Position numbers and translations under genes: made by a program. DNA of 64,000 nucleotides, from assembly GCF_020103695.1 (NCBI RefSeq), contig NZ_JAHXBF010000015.1:62001-126000 (forward strand), read 5' to 3'. Every line of letters starts with the position of its first letter. Position 1 is the stretch's first letter. This DNA comes from Hyalangium versicolor. GTDB taxonomy: Bacteria; Myxococcota; Myxococcia; Myxococcales; Myxococcaceae. The notes below the pieces were generated by a model. It had not been told where the DNA came from, ran no database searches, and was given only the letters and a program-made list of their open reading frames with translations. This document shows, piece after piece, positions 1 through 9,556 of the stretch.

Positions 1-837
1 AACATCGGCGCCCAGGGCCAGATGGTGGTGGGCGCGCTGGCGGCAGCGGTGGTGGGCGCGCAGATGTCCGCGCCCGGTCCCCTGCACATTCCCCTCGCCC
101 TGATAGCCGCCGCGGCCACGGGGGCGGCGTGGGCGCTCATCGCCGCGGCCCTGAAGCTGTGGCGCGGCGTCCACGAGGTCATCTCCACCATCATGCTCAA
201 CTGGGTGGCGGTGAGCCTGGTGGACAACTGGCTCGTGGTGGGCCCGCTGCGCGCGGTGGCCACCAGCGGCCAGTCCATCTCCGGCACCGCGGAGATCCAT
301 GACACCGCGCGCCTGCCCCGGTTCCTGGGCGACATCTCCCGGCTCAACCTGGGCTTCGTGGTGGCGCTGATCGTGGCGGTGCTCGTCTGGGCGTGGCTGA
401 CGCGGACGCGGCGTGGCTTCGAGACCCGTGCGGCGGGCCTGGGCGCGGATGCGGCGCGGGCCGCGGGCATCCCCGTGAAGCTGCGCGCGGCCGAGGCCAT
501 GGCGATGGCCGGAGCGCTCGCGGGGCTGGCCGGCGCGGTGCTCGTGCTGGGCACCGAGTTCCGCTACCCCGGCGCTCTCGGAGCCCCCTACGGCTTCGAC
601 GGCATCGCCATCGCGCTCATCGGCAACAACAACCCGATCGGGGTGACGTTCACCGCCCTCTTCTTCGGCGCCCTGCGCGCCGGCGGAACGCGCATGCAGC
701 TGCTGGGCGTGCACAAGAGCTTCCCGGAGCTCATCCAGGGTCTGGCGCTCCTCTTCGTCGCGGGCCGGCTGGTGTGGCTCGCGCTGCTGCGCCGACGCCG
801 CGCGGCCCCTGCCTCCACCGAGGTCCCCCGTGCTTGA
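1..837 (+). CDS. ABC transporter permease, nucleoside type (5' end outside window)
   Basis: The frame is open from the first base, so the gene begins upstream; 278 residues are visible. It opens with NIGAQGQMVVGA, the conserved permease motif of the BMP/nucleoside and branched-chain-type uptake systems, followed by several membrane helices and a second core motif (GFDGIAIALIGNNNP). The protein should form half of the inner-membrane channel of an importer whose ATPase and binding lipoprotein would lie upstream. Its stop overlaps the next permease gene by 8 bases, indicating translational coupling. Substrate (nucleoside) is inferred from family and from the nearby deoC and sugar-phosphate mutase genes. 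Confidence 0.88.
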   Translation, partial: NIGAQGQMVVGALAAAVVGAQMSAPGPLHIPLALIAAAATGAAWALIAAALKLWRGVHEVISTIMLNWVAVSLVDNWLVVGPLRAVATSGQSISGTAEIHDTARLPRFLGDISRLNLGFVVALIVAVLVWAWLTRTRRGFETRAAGLGADAARAAGIPVKLRAAEAMAMAGALAGLAGAVLVLGTEFRYPGALGAPYGFDGIAIALIGNNNPIGVTFTALFFGALRAGGTRMQLLGVHKSFPELIQGLALLFVAGRLVWLALLRRRRAAPASTEVPRA

Positions 838-1759
838 GATCCTCGAGGCGCTCCTCTTCTCCACCCTGGACGCGGCCCCCGCGCTCATCTTCGCCGCACT
901 GGGCGGCGTGCTCTCCGAGCGCGCGGGCGTGGTGAACGTCGGAGTGGAGGGCCAGATGCGCGCCGGAGCCTTCGTGGCGGCCGTGGCGGCACTGGCCATG
1001 CCCACGCCCCTGGCGGTGGTGGTGGGAATGGTGGCGGGCGCGGCAATGGCCTCGATCCACGGCTACCTCAGCATCCGCTGGCGCTCGGATCAGGTCGTCT
1101 CCGGCATGGCCATCAACCTGGTGGCGCTGGCCGGAGGCACCTTCCTCCTGGAGGCCCTCTACAGCCCCAACGGCACGCCTCCCATCGCCCAGTTGCCCCG
1201 ATGGACGCTGCCCGTCATCCACGATCTGCCCCTGCTGCGCGCCATCTCCGACCACTCGGGCATGACGTACCTGGCGCTGGTGCTGCCCTTCGCCTTCCAC
1301 GCGATGCTCAACCACACGCCGCTGGGCCTGCGGCTGCGCGCCGTGGGCGAGAAACCCCACGCCGTGGCCACCCTGGGCCTCAGTGTGCCGGGGCTGCGCT
1401 GGCTCGCGGTGCTCGGAGGCGGCCTGCTGGCCGGCCTGGGCGGCGCCGTGCTCTCCACCGCCGTGCTGGACCGCTTCGAGCAACACACCCCCGCGGGCCT
1501 CGGCTTCATGGCCCTGGCCGCCATGGTGTTCGGCCGCTGGACGCCTCTGGGCGCTTTCGGAGCCGCCTCCTTCTTCGCCTTCGGTAACGCACTGCGCATC
1601 GGCCTGGCCTCCAGCGCTCCGGAGATCCTCGAAGTCATCCCCCAGGGCTTCCTGCTGGCGCTCCCCTACGTCCTCACGCTGATCCTCCTCACCGTGCAGG
1701 GCCAGCGCAGCAGCGCCCCCGCCGCGCTCGGCACCCCCTACGAGCAGGAATCTCGCTGA
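830..1759 (+). CDS. ABC transporter permease, nucleoside type, second subunit
   Basis: This is a 309-residue integral membrane protein with about eight to nine hydrophobic segments and the signature NVGVEGQMRAGAF near residue 36, typical of the YufQ/NupQ-like partner permease of BMP-family nucleoside ABC importers. A GTG start is used, overlapping the upstream permease stop by 8 bases. Together the two permeases form the heterodimeric transmembrane part of one importer. The transport operon appears to end here, because nothing on the plus strand follows for about 280 bases. Confidence 0.88.
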   Translation: MLEILEALLFSTLDAAPALIFAALGGVLSERAGVVNVGVEGQMRAGAFVAAVAALAMPTPLAVVVGMVAGAAMASIHGYLSIRWRSDQVVSGMAINLVALAGGTFLLEALYSPNGTPPIAQLPRWTLPVIHDLPLLRAISDHSGMTYLALVLPFAFHAMLNHTPLGLRLRAVGEKPHAVATLGLSVPGLRWLAVLGGGLLAGLGGAVLSTAVLDRFEQHTPAGLGFMALAAMVFGRWTPLGAFGAASFFAFGNALRIGLASSAPEILEVIPQGFLLALPYVLTLILLTVQGQRSSAPAALGTPYEQESR

Positions 1760-2042
1760 GACCCCACCTACCGGAGAGGGGTGTAAATCACCCGGGTCAG
1801 GAATGACCAGGATTCAGGACTGACCCACCCTTCTACTCTGACGGGTCTTTCGTTTCTTGAAAGCTGGAAGGAGATGTGGTCTTATAAGCCACCGAAATCT
1901 CTGGGTGAACCGCGCAAATTCCAGAGATACGAGAAGAAAACTTCGGAATAAAAATTCGGCACGCATCTAGCAGGTGGGATAATACGGTTTGGAACTTCTC
2001 CTGCCCGTTCGTCCCAAAGACGGCACTCGGTGAGGTGGCGAG

Positions 2043-2600
2043 ATGATGGCGACTCCGGCAACGACGGTAACCGCTCGCAAGACCCTGTCGGTGGAGCCAC
2101 AGACCGGCACGGCGCAGCCCCAGGCCTCCGCCACCTTCGACAATGTCGTCTCGCTGGACGCGTACCTGCGCGAGACGCTGCCGCTGGACCTGAGCGAGCT
2201 GGCGCAGGACGTGGTGGCGCAGATGCTCACCGAGGGCCGGCTGGACAACGTGGACATCCACTACCACCTGCCGAACGAGTCGGTGCAGGTGGAGCTGCCG
2301 CGGCGCCAGTTCTCGCAGATCATCGAGCACATGGTGGCCACGGCGGCCGAGGCCATGAAGGCGCTGGCCAACCGCGCGCACGTGCTCCGGGTCATCGTGG
2401 AGCCTGCGGATCCGTTCGGTGATTTCGGTCCGCGCCTGCGGGTGCAGGACACGGGCGCCAGCGTCATCGTCGAGGACGCGCTGCAGGCGACCATCGAGCG
2501 CGCGGAGACGCTGGGCACGAAGCTGACGGTGAAGAACCGCCCCACCGGAGGCAACATCTTCACGGTGGAGCTCCCCGCGGAGCAGGTCCGCTCCTGGTAG
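2043..2600 (+). CDS. HATPase-like single-domain protein
   Basis: The 185-residue protein has a disordered 30-residue start followed by what looks like a degenerate histidine-kinase-type ATPase fold. An N-box-like helix (RRQFSQIIEHMVATAAEAM) is followed by a strand ending LRVQDTG, where a G1 box (DxGxG) is expected, and a final TGGNIFTVELP strand typical of the HATPase C-terminus. No dimerization/phosphoacceptor helix and no membrane segment are present. The start ATG has GAGGTGGCGAG just upstream. It may be an anti-sigma-like or regulatory ATPase-fold protein; ATP binding is doubtful because the G boxes are incomplete. It stands alone between oppositely oriented units. Confidence 0.6.
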   Translation: MMATPATTVTARKTLSVEPQTGTAQPQASATFDNVVSLDAYLRETLPLDLSELAQDVVAQMLTEGRLDNVDIHYHLPNESVQVELPRRQFSQIIEHMVATAAEAMKALANRAHVLRVIVEPADPFGDFGPRLRVQDTGASVIVEDALQATIERAETLGTKLTVKNRPTGGNIFTVELPAEQVRSW

Positions 2601-2689
2601 TGACGCAGCAGTCGAGCACGGCAAACCGTCGGACACGTTGAAGCCGTGTCCAGCATCCCCCGGATGGTTTGCCAGCAATACTTGGAGGC

Positions 2690-3361
2690 TCAGAGCCGCC
2701 AGGCCACACCCACCAATGCCTCGAGCGTGAAGTACGCATCGCTGAGGCCTCGGTTGCCCGCGTCCGGGATGATGGAGGGCCCCACCCGGACGTTGAAGTT
2801 CACCTGCAGGCTGCGGTCGATGAAGTACTCCAGTCCCCCTCCGGCCAGGAGAGGGATGACAGCGCCGCCCCCCGTGCCGAAGTAGACGTGGAAGGGCACG
2901 TCCAGCGCCAGGTTGAGCATGATGGCGCTGCCCACGGGGATGCCGGCGACGAACTCCACGGGTAGGGCCAGGCCCACGTCGGTGTCTCCATCGTGGAAGT
3001 AGAAGAGAGGCCCGGGCTGGAAGACGAGCGCCAGGGACACCTCCGGCGTGCGCACGAGCATCAGCCGCGCCCAGGCCTGGAACTTGAAGCCGGGCTCGAC
3101 GATGTCGGCGATGCCCTCCTGGCTGTAGTTGAAGGAGAACAAGCCGCCGAGATCGAGCTTGGGCGTGGTGCCGTGGAGCACTCCCAGCGAGATGCCGGGC
3201 CAGCCGACCTGGGCGGAGAGCACGTTCTGGCCCGCGCCCACGGTGTCTCCGGCGAGCAGGGACCAGCCCTGCCCGCGATAGAAGACCTCGTCGTCCTGTG
3301 CAAGCGCGGCCGTGGAGGCGAGAACGCAGCAGAGGAAGAACCCGGGAACGAGACCCTTCAC
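2690..3361 (-). CDS. Secreted outer-membrane-type beta-barrel protein, unknown role
   Basis: I chose a GTG start at 3361 because GAGG precedes it by about 8 bases and a clear signal peptide (KGLVPGFFLCCVLASTAALAQ) follows; longer versions would run into the mutase gene. The mature part of about 200 residues is made of alternating amphipathic strands rich in Gly, aromatic residues and Leu, ending in VGVAWRL, as in small outer-membrane barrels. No named family is recognised. It lies 67 bases downstream of the phosphohexomutase gene on the same strand and may be the last gene of that unit. Confidence 0.65.
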   Translation of the reverse strand: MKGLVPGFFLCCVLASTAALAQDDEVFYRGQGWSLLAGDTVGAGQNVLSAQVGWPGISLGVLHGTTPKLDLGGLFSFNYSQEGIADIVEPGFKFQAWARLMLVRTPEVSLALVFQPGPLFYFHDGDTDVGLALPVEFVAGIPVGSAIMLNLALDVPFHVYFGTGGGAVIPLLAGGGLEYFIDRSLQVNFNVRVGPSIIPDAGNRGLSDAYFTLEALVGVAWRL

Positions 3362-3428
3362 GCGGCAACCTCGGGAAGAGGCCGCGCAAGCCGCGGCCCG
3401 TGGGAGTGGGAAGAACGCACGAAGGGAC

Positions 3429-5183
3429 TCAGGCAGGCTGGCCACGCTCGCGGGCCAGCGCCACGAATGCATCCATGAGCGCCTGGAGGCGCCCCTCCGC
3501 CCGAGCACGCGCCTGGGCCACGGACTCGCCGGTCCCGAGCGTCTCCTTCAACTCGAAGTAGTACTTGATCTTGGGCTCGGTGCCGGAGGGTCTGAGGGTG
3601 ACGCGACCACCGCCCTCCAGCTCGTAGGCGATGACGTTCGAGGAGGGCAGCGTGAGCGGCTCCACCTTGCCACCCGTGCGCGCCTCGCGCTTCTTGTAGT
3701 CCTTGGAGCTCTGGACGGCGGAGGTCCCCACGCGCTCAGGCGGCGAGGCGCGGAAGCCCTCCATGATGCGCGAGATGGTCTGTGCGCCCTCGGAGCCCTT
3801 GAACGTGAAGTTGCGCTGGGCTCCGACGAAGAGGCCGTGCTTGCGCTGGATCTCCTCCAAGTAGCCGAGCACCGTCGTCCCGCGAGACTGGCACCACGCC
3901 GCGAGGTCCGCGAACACCAACCCCGCGCTGATGCCGTCCTTATCCCGCACCACCGTGCCCACGGTGTAGCCGAGCGCTTCCTCGTACCCGAAGACGAACT
4001 GGACGCCTTCGCTGCGCTCGCGATCCAGCGCTCGGTTGGCGATCCACTTGAAGCCCGTCAGCACCTCGTCATAGGCGGCGTTCAGCTCGCGGGCGATCTG
4101 TCCGAGCTGCACCGAGGAGACGATGGTCGCGGCCACATAGGGCCGGGCTCGCTTCGTCCCCTGGGTCAGCACGTAATGGCCCAGCAGCACACCCACCTCG
4201 TTGCCGGTGAGCATGCGCAGCTTCCCTTCCCCATCCCGCACCATGACCGCGAGCCGATCCGCATCCGGATCGTTCGCGATCACCAGATCGGCCTTCTCGC
4301 GCTCGGCGGCGGCGATGGAGAGGTCCATCGCGCCGGGCTCCTCAGGGTTGGGGAAGCGCACCGTGGGGAAAGTGCCATCCGGCTGCTGCTGCTCGGCCAC
4401 GGTGTGGAAGCGCGAGAAGCCCGCGGCCCGGATGGCCCGGTCCATCCACACGCCGCCCACGCCGTGCATGGCCGTGTAGACGATGGAGAGCGTTTCCGAG
4501 CCACGCCCGTACAACCGCAGCCCGAGAATGGCCTTCAGATAGGCCTCACCCACCTCGCTCTGAAGATCCCGCCACAGGCCCTTGGCTCGAGCCTCCGCTG
4601 GAGAGAGCAGCCGCACTTCGTTGGCGGGCTCCACCGCGTCGATGGCGGCGGCGATCCCCTTGTCATGCGGAGGGATGATCTGCGCGCCATTGCCCCAATA
4701 GACCTTGTACCCGTTGTACTCGGGCGGGTTGTGGCTCGCGGTCACCATCACCGCGGCACCCGCGTTCAAGTGCAGCGCGGCGAACGCCGTCAGCGGCGTG
4801 GGAGCCAGCGAGGGGAACACGAGCGCCGGAATGCCCTCTGCGGCGAGCACGCTGGCGGTGTCCTCGGCGAACTCGGCGCTCATTCTCCGGCCGTCCCGCC
4901 CCACCACCACGCCGCGCGAGGCGATGTCTGGCACCTGGGCCTTGAGGTAGCGCGCCAGCCCCGCCGTGGTGCGGCGCACCACCGCCCGGTTCATCCGGTT
5001 GGGCCCCGCGCCCAGCACTCCGCGAAGTCCCGCCGTGCCGAACTCCAGGTTGCCCGCGAAGCGGTCCGCCAGCTCCGCCGTGTCCTCCACCGTCAGCAGC
5101 CGCGTCAGTTCCTCGGCCGTGGTGGGATCCGGATCCGCCTTGCGCCACGCTTCCGCCTGCGCCCTCAGCTTGCTGATGTCCAT
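3429..5183 (-). CDS. Phospho-sugar mutase (phosphoglucomutase/phosphomannomutase family)
   Basis: The 584-residue alpha-D-phosphohexomutase resembles the PgcA/PGM2 branch in length. It carries GTAGLRG near the start, the phosphoserine loop TASHNPPEYNGYK, the metal loop DPDADRLAV, the sugar-selecting FGYEEALGY, and the phosphate-binding RPSGTEPKIKYYF at the end. It interconverts 1- and 6-phosphates of hexoses; PGM2-type enzymes often also act on (deoxy)ribose phosphates, which would feed the neighbouring deoC. The ATG at 5183 is preceded by GGAGGGGG at good spacing. It follows the DksA-like gene by 43 bases in the same direction. Confidence 0.9.
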   Translation of the reverse strand: MDISKLRAQAEAWRKADPDPTTAEELTRLLTVEDTAELADRFAGNLEFGTAGLRGVLGAGPNRMNRAVVRRTTAGLARYLKAQVPDIASRGVVVGRDGRRMSAEFAEDTASVLAAEGIPALVFPSLAPTPLTAFAALHLNAGAAVMVTASHNPPEYNGYKVYWGNGAQIIPPHDKGIAAAIDAVEPANEVRLLSPAEARAKGLWRDLQSEVGEAYLKAILGLRLYGRGSETLSIVYTAMHGVGGVWMDRAIRAAGFSRFHTVAEQQQPDGTFPTVRFPNPEEPGAMDLSIAAAEREKADLVIANDPDADRLAVMVRDGEGKLRMLTGNEVGVLLGHYVLTQGTKRARPYVAATIVSSVQLGQIARELNAAYDEVLTGFKWIANRALDRERSEGVQFVFGYEEALGYTVGTVVRDKDGISAGLVFADLAAWCQSRGTTVLGYLEEIQRKHGLFVGAQRNFTFKGSEGAQTISRIMEGFRASPPERVGTSAVQSSKDYKKREARTGGKVEPLTLPSSNVIAYELEGGGRVTLRPSGTEPKIKYYFELKETLGTGESVAQARARAEGRLQALMDAFVALARERGQPA

Positions 5184-5226
5184 GTCCCCCTCCTCGCCCG
5201 GACGTACCGGGCCCCGCGTGACGGGT

Positions 5227-5619
5227 TCAGGTGTAGTCGGTGAGCTTCTTGCGCGTGGGCCCGCCCTTGGGCTTGTCCTTCTTGCCCTGGCACTCCACGC
5301 AGAACTCCACGTACGGCATGGCCTTGAGCCGCCCATACGGCAGCTCGTCGCCACAGTCCTCGCACTCGCCAAAGCTGTCCGGGTCGTTGCGCAGCTTGCC
5401 CAGCGCCTTCACCACGCGCGCCAGCACGCCATCCATGTTCCGGTTCCGGCTGGAGGCGATGGCCTGCATCATCTCGTTGAGCGGCTGCTCGTCCTCGTCG
5501 CCGCCCACCTTCGAGTCGTCCGTCCGGTTGGGCTCGATCTTCAGCGGCGTCTTGCCGGTCAGCTCGGCGTGCAACCCGAGCAGCAGCTTGCGGAGTTCCT
5601 CTCGCTGAGCGTCCGTCAC
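5227..5619 (-). CDS. TraR/DksA-family zinc-finger protein
   Basis: This 130-residue protein has an N-terminal coiled-coil-like helical part and a C-terminal four-cysteine zinc finger (C86-x2-C89 and C107-x2-C110) in the arrangement of the TraR/DksA family. Family members bind RNA polymerase through the secondary channel and modulate promoters, often with ppGpp. The GTG start at 5619 is supported by GGGGGAG just upstream. It sits between deoC (19-base gap) and the sugar-phosphate mutase, probably in the same transcript; whether it regulates that pathway is unknown. The coiled coil is longer in true DksA. Confidence 0.85.
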   Translation of the reverse strand: MTDAQREELRKLLLGLHAELTGKTPLKIEPNRTDDSKVGGDEDEQPLNEMMQAIASSRNRNMDGVLARVVKALGKLRNDPDSFGECEDCGDELPYGRLKAMPYVEFCVECQGKKDKPKGGPTRKKLTDYT

Positions 5620-5638
5620 GGCACTCCCCCGGGCCTCA

Positions 5639-6595
<957 letters not shown>

Positions 6596-6703
6596 GGAGC
6601 CGGATGTAGCCCAGATAGGGGTCCCTCGGGAAGCATTCGGACGAGGTCCGCCTGGGCGCTTGCCGGGTGCCGTACAGGGGGTGGGAGGGGTTAGAGTCAC
6701 CCC

Positions 6704-7942
6704 GTGACGTTCCCCTCTCGGTTGCTCAGCCTCCTCGTCCTCCTCCTCGCGGCCTTGCCAGGCTTGGCGCAGCCCTCCCCCGCTCCCAAGCCCCTCACGG
6801 TGTACTTCTTCGACGTGGGCCAGGGAGACGCGGCGCTCATCGTCTCGCCCACGGGCAAGACGGTGCTCATCGACGGTGGGCCTCCCGAGGCGGGAGAGCA
6901 CCTGGTCAGCCGGCTGCGGGAACTCGTCCACGGGCCGCTCGACCTGGTGATTTTGACGCACCCGCACCTGGACCACCTGGGGAGCATGAAGGACGCCATC
7001 CAGGCGGTGGGGGCCCGGCGCTACATGGATCCGGGCTTCGACCACGCAAGCGCGGCGTACCGGGATCTGCTCGAGTACGTGGGCAAGGAGGTAGGCCAGG
7101 TGATGACGCCCGAACCGAACCCCCAGGCGCCCGACAGCTTCCTCACCATTGGACTGGGCGAGGGCGCCACGCTCACCGTCTATTGGCCGCGCTACCCGCG
7201 CGAGCCGTTCCTGAAGAACACCCGCTCGGATGCGAACTCGAATTCGATCGTCACCCGGCTCACCTATGGGAAGACGGCGTTCTTCTTCTCGGGGGACTCG
7301 GAGGCGGATACCGAGGAGGCCCTGCTGCGCAAGAACACGGACTACACCTCCACCGTGCTGAAGGTGGCGCACCATGGAGGGAAGTACTCCTCCACGGAGG
7401 CCTTCCTGGCGGCCGTGAAGCCCAAGGCCGCGGTCATCTCCTGTGCCGCTCGCAACGAGTATGGCCACCCCACCCAGGAGGCACTGTCGAGGCTCGCGGC
7501 GGTAGGGGCTCAGGTGTTCCGCACCGACCAGGACGGCGATGTCCAGGCGATCAGCGACGGCAACACGGTGACCCTGCAGGCCGCCAAGGGGCGCACCTCG
7601 CGCGTGGTCGTTCCGGGAGAGGTACGGCCCATCGCCGCGAGCGCCTCTTCCCCGAGCGCCAGTGGCCAGACCGTCCCCGCGAGTGCTCCCGCAGGCGCGG
7701 CTCGGACCGGGCGGGAGCCCGTGCCCGCCTCGGGGAAGGTGCCGGCCCCTGCGCCCTCCGAGCGTACGGAGGCACCCGCGCCCTCGAACACGATGCGCTT
7801 CATCAGCCTCAAGGGCAGCGAGGTCTTCCATCGCGAGGACTGCGCCACCCTCAAGCGAGCGAAGACGAAGGAGCGCAAGGTCTACACCCGCCGTGCCGAC
7901 GCGGCCCGTGAGCGCCGTCCCGCTGAGGATTGCAATCCATGA
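6704..7942 (+). CDS. Secreted ComEC-type MBL-fold hydrolase with Ada-like Cys tail
   Basis: This 412-residue protein has a signal peptide (about residues 1-22) and a metallo-beta-lactamase domain of the ComEC C-terminal type: FDVGQGDAALI, the metal motif H86-P-H88-L-D90-H91, a GDSEADTE loop and VAHHGG. A Pro/Ala linker leads to a C-terminal module of the Ada metal-binding type often attached to secreted nucleases (FHREDC...PAEDCNP). A periplasmic nuclease or phosphodiesterase role is plausible but unproven. The GTG start is preceded by GGGAGGGG. Its stop overlaps the start of a paralogue (ATGA), so this is the first gene of a three-gene unit. Confidence 0.82.
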   Translation: MTFPSRLLSLLVLLLAALPGLAQPSPAPKPLTVYFFDVGQGDAALIVSPTGKTVLIDGGPPEAGEHLVSRLRELVHGPLDLVILTHPHLDHLGSMKDAIQAVGARRYMDPGFDHASAAYRDLLEYVGKEVGQVMTPEPNPQAPDSFLTIGLGEGATLTVYWPRYPREPFLKNTRSDANSNSIVTRLTYGKTAFFFSGDSEADTEEALLRKNTDYTSTVLKVAHHGGKYSSTEAFLAAVKPKAAVISCAARNEYGHPTQEALSRLAAVGAQVFRTDQDGDVQAISDGNTVTLQAAKGRTSRVVVPGEVRPIAASASSPSASGQTVPASAPAGAARTGREPVPASGKVPAPAPSERTEAPAPSNTMRFISLKGSEVFHREDCATLKRAKTKERKVYTRRADAARERRPAEDCNP

Positions 7943-9294
7943 CCGCGCGCCTGCTGCCATTGTTGGGGCTGCTGCTCGTCGCCGCGTGCAAGCAGCAACC
8001 CCCTCCCGCTGCTCCGCCGTCACCTGCCCGTGCCAACCCGGAGAAGCACTTCCTGGGCAGTGCGCCAGACGGGAAGCTCCACGTCTACTTCCTCGACGTG
8101 GGCCAGGGGGACTCCGCGCTCATCGTCTCTCCCGAGGGGCGGACCGTCCTCGTGGACGCAGGCCCGGCCTCGGCGGTCAAACACCTCATCAACCGGCTGC
8201 CGGAGTTGCTCGCCGCGCGGTTGGATACGGTGGTCCTCACCCACCCTGCCCCGGACCATTATGGAGCGTTGGATGTGGTGCAGAAGATCACGGATCCCGT
8301 CCAGTTGATCGAGCCGCAGTTGCCCGAGAACCCTTCTGAGTATGACGGGCTCCTCACCACCATGGGCTCGCGGCAGGTGGCGATCTTCTCTCCCGCGCCA
8401 AACCCGGCGAAGCCTCAGGAGCTGACGCGCATTCCGCTGGGGAAAGACGTGGAGCTCACGGTGCTGTGGCCTCGCGCGCCCACCGAGCCCCTGCTCACTG
8501 TGTCATCCGCCGGAGACGCCAAGAGCGCGCAGCACGAAGCCAACTCCATCGTCTTGCGGCTCACCTATGGAAAGACGTCCGTGCTCTTCGCGGGTGACGC
8601 CCGAGCAGAGACGGAGGCCGCGCTGATGAAGGCCGGAGTGGAGCTGAGTTCCACGGTGCTCAAGGTGGGAGCCCATGGAGCGGACGTCGCGACGACCGAG
8701 GAGTTCCTGCAGCAAGTGGGGCCACAGGCCGCCATCATCAGCGTCAACGCCGAAGCGGCCAAGGCGCTGGGAGTGCCGGCCCCGGCCACGATCGAGCGGC
8801 TGAAGGCGGTGAGCGCGCACGTCTTCCGGACCGACGAGAATGGCGAAGTGCATGCGGTGAGCGACGGGGAGAAGTTCGTACTCACGCCGCAGAAGATCAG
8901 TGCCGGCGAGTCCCCCAGCACCCAGTATGTCTTCTCGCCCGATGACAAGAAGCTGGACCCCATTGTCCCGCTCGTGCCGCTCACCAAGGCCCCGGCGGAA
9001 GAGTCCGCGAAGGCGGTCCCTGCGAAGGGGGTGAGCGCGAAGGCAACGCAAGTGGATCTCTCGCGCTTCGACAAGGTGGTGGAGGTCAACTCCAAGGGCG
9101 AAGAGCGAAGCAGCCGCACGAGCAAGAAGGCGAAAGAGACGGGCGACAAGTACTACGCCAGCCGCCACAAGCCGATCTTCCACAAGGCGAGCTGCCCGAG
9201 CGTCAAGCGGATCAACCCGGAGAACCTCGTCACGTACAACTCACGTGAAGAGGCCATGAAGCAGCGCAAGCCCGCCGGCGACTGCCGCCCCTGA
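7939..9294 (+). CDS. MBL-fold lipoprotein paralogue with eroded metal site
   Basis: This is a 451-residue tandem paralogue of the preceding gene. The ATG at 7939, overlapping the upstream stop, starts a lipoprotein signal with lipobox LVAAC (Cys17). FLDVGQGDSAL and the general fold are kept, but the metal motif reads H102-P-A-P-D-H107 instead of HxHxDH, and VAHHGG has become VGAHGA. The C-terminal Ada-like Cys module is retained (FHKASC...PAGDCRP). Loss of metal ligands suggests a binding or scaffold role rather than catalysis; this is inference from the sequence. Confidence 0.8.
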   Translation: MTARLLPLLGLLLVAACKQQPPPAAPPSPARANPEKHFLGSAPDGKLHVYFLDVGQGDSALIVSPEGRTVLVDAGPASAVKHLINRLPELLAARLDTVVLTHPAPDHYGALDVVQKITDPVQLIEPQLPENPSEYDGLLTTMGSRQVAIFSPAPNPAKPQELTRIPLGKDVELTVLWPRAPTEPLLTVSSAGDAKSAQHEANSIVLRLTYGKTSVLFAGDARAETEAALMKAGVELSSTVLKVGAHGADVATTEEFLQQVGPQAAIISVNAEAAKALGVPAPATIERLKAVSAHVFRTDENGEVHAVSDGEKFVLTPQKISAGESPSTQYVFSPDDKKLDPIVPLVPLTKAPAEESAKAVPAKGVSAKATQVDLSRFDKVVEVNSKGEERSSRTSKKAKETGDKYYASRHKPIFHKASCPSVKRINPENLVTYNSREEAMKQRKPAGDCRP

Positions 9295-9305
9295 GGGAAC
9301 ATCCC

Positions 9306-9542
9306 ATGCCGAAGGCCACGGTGGATCGCTTCGAGGAAGAGCTGGCCGTACTGATCGTGGACGGCCGACAGGTGACCCGGCCTCGCGCCGAACTGCCCGC
9401 GGATGTGCGCGAGGGGGACGTCATCGACCTGGACACAGGCCAGGTGGACACCGAGGCGACCGAAGAGCTGCGAGCGCAAGTGCGCAAGGCACGACGCCAG
9501 ACGAAGAAGAAACAGGCGCCTCCCGGGAACTTCGACCTGTAG
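9306..9542 (+). CDS. DUF3006-type small protein
   Basis: The 78-residue protein starts with the pattern typical of DUF3006: VDRFEEELAVLIVDG, then PAELP-like (PRAELPADVREGDVIDLD), ending in a Lys/Arg-rich helix. No signal peptide is visible. DUF3006 genes commonly accompany ComEC-type MBL hydrolases, and here the gene lies 11 bases behind the lipoprotein MBL gene. Function is unknown. Confidence 0.8.
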   Translation: MPKATVDRFEEELAVLIVDGRQVTRPRAELPADVREGDVIDLDTGQVDTEATEELRAQVRKARRQTKKKQAPPGNFDL

Positions 9543-9556
9543 CCCTCGGGTTGGCT

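Noticed and set aside
3312..5243. A 643-codon plus-strand frame
   Set aside because: Antisense to the phosphohexomutase, which has all family motifs.
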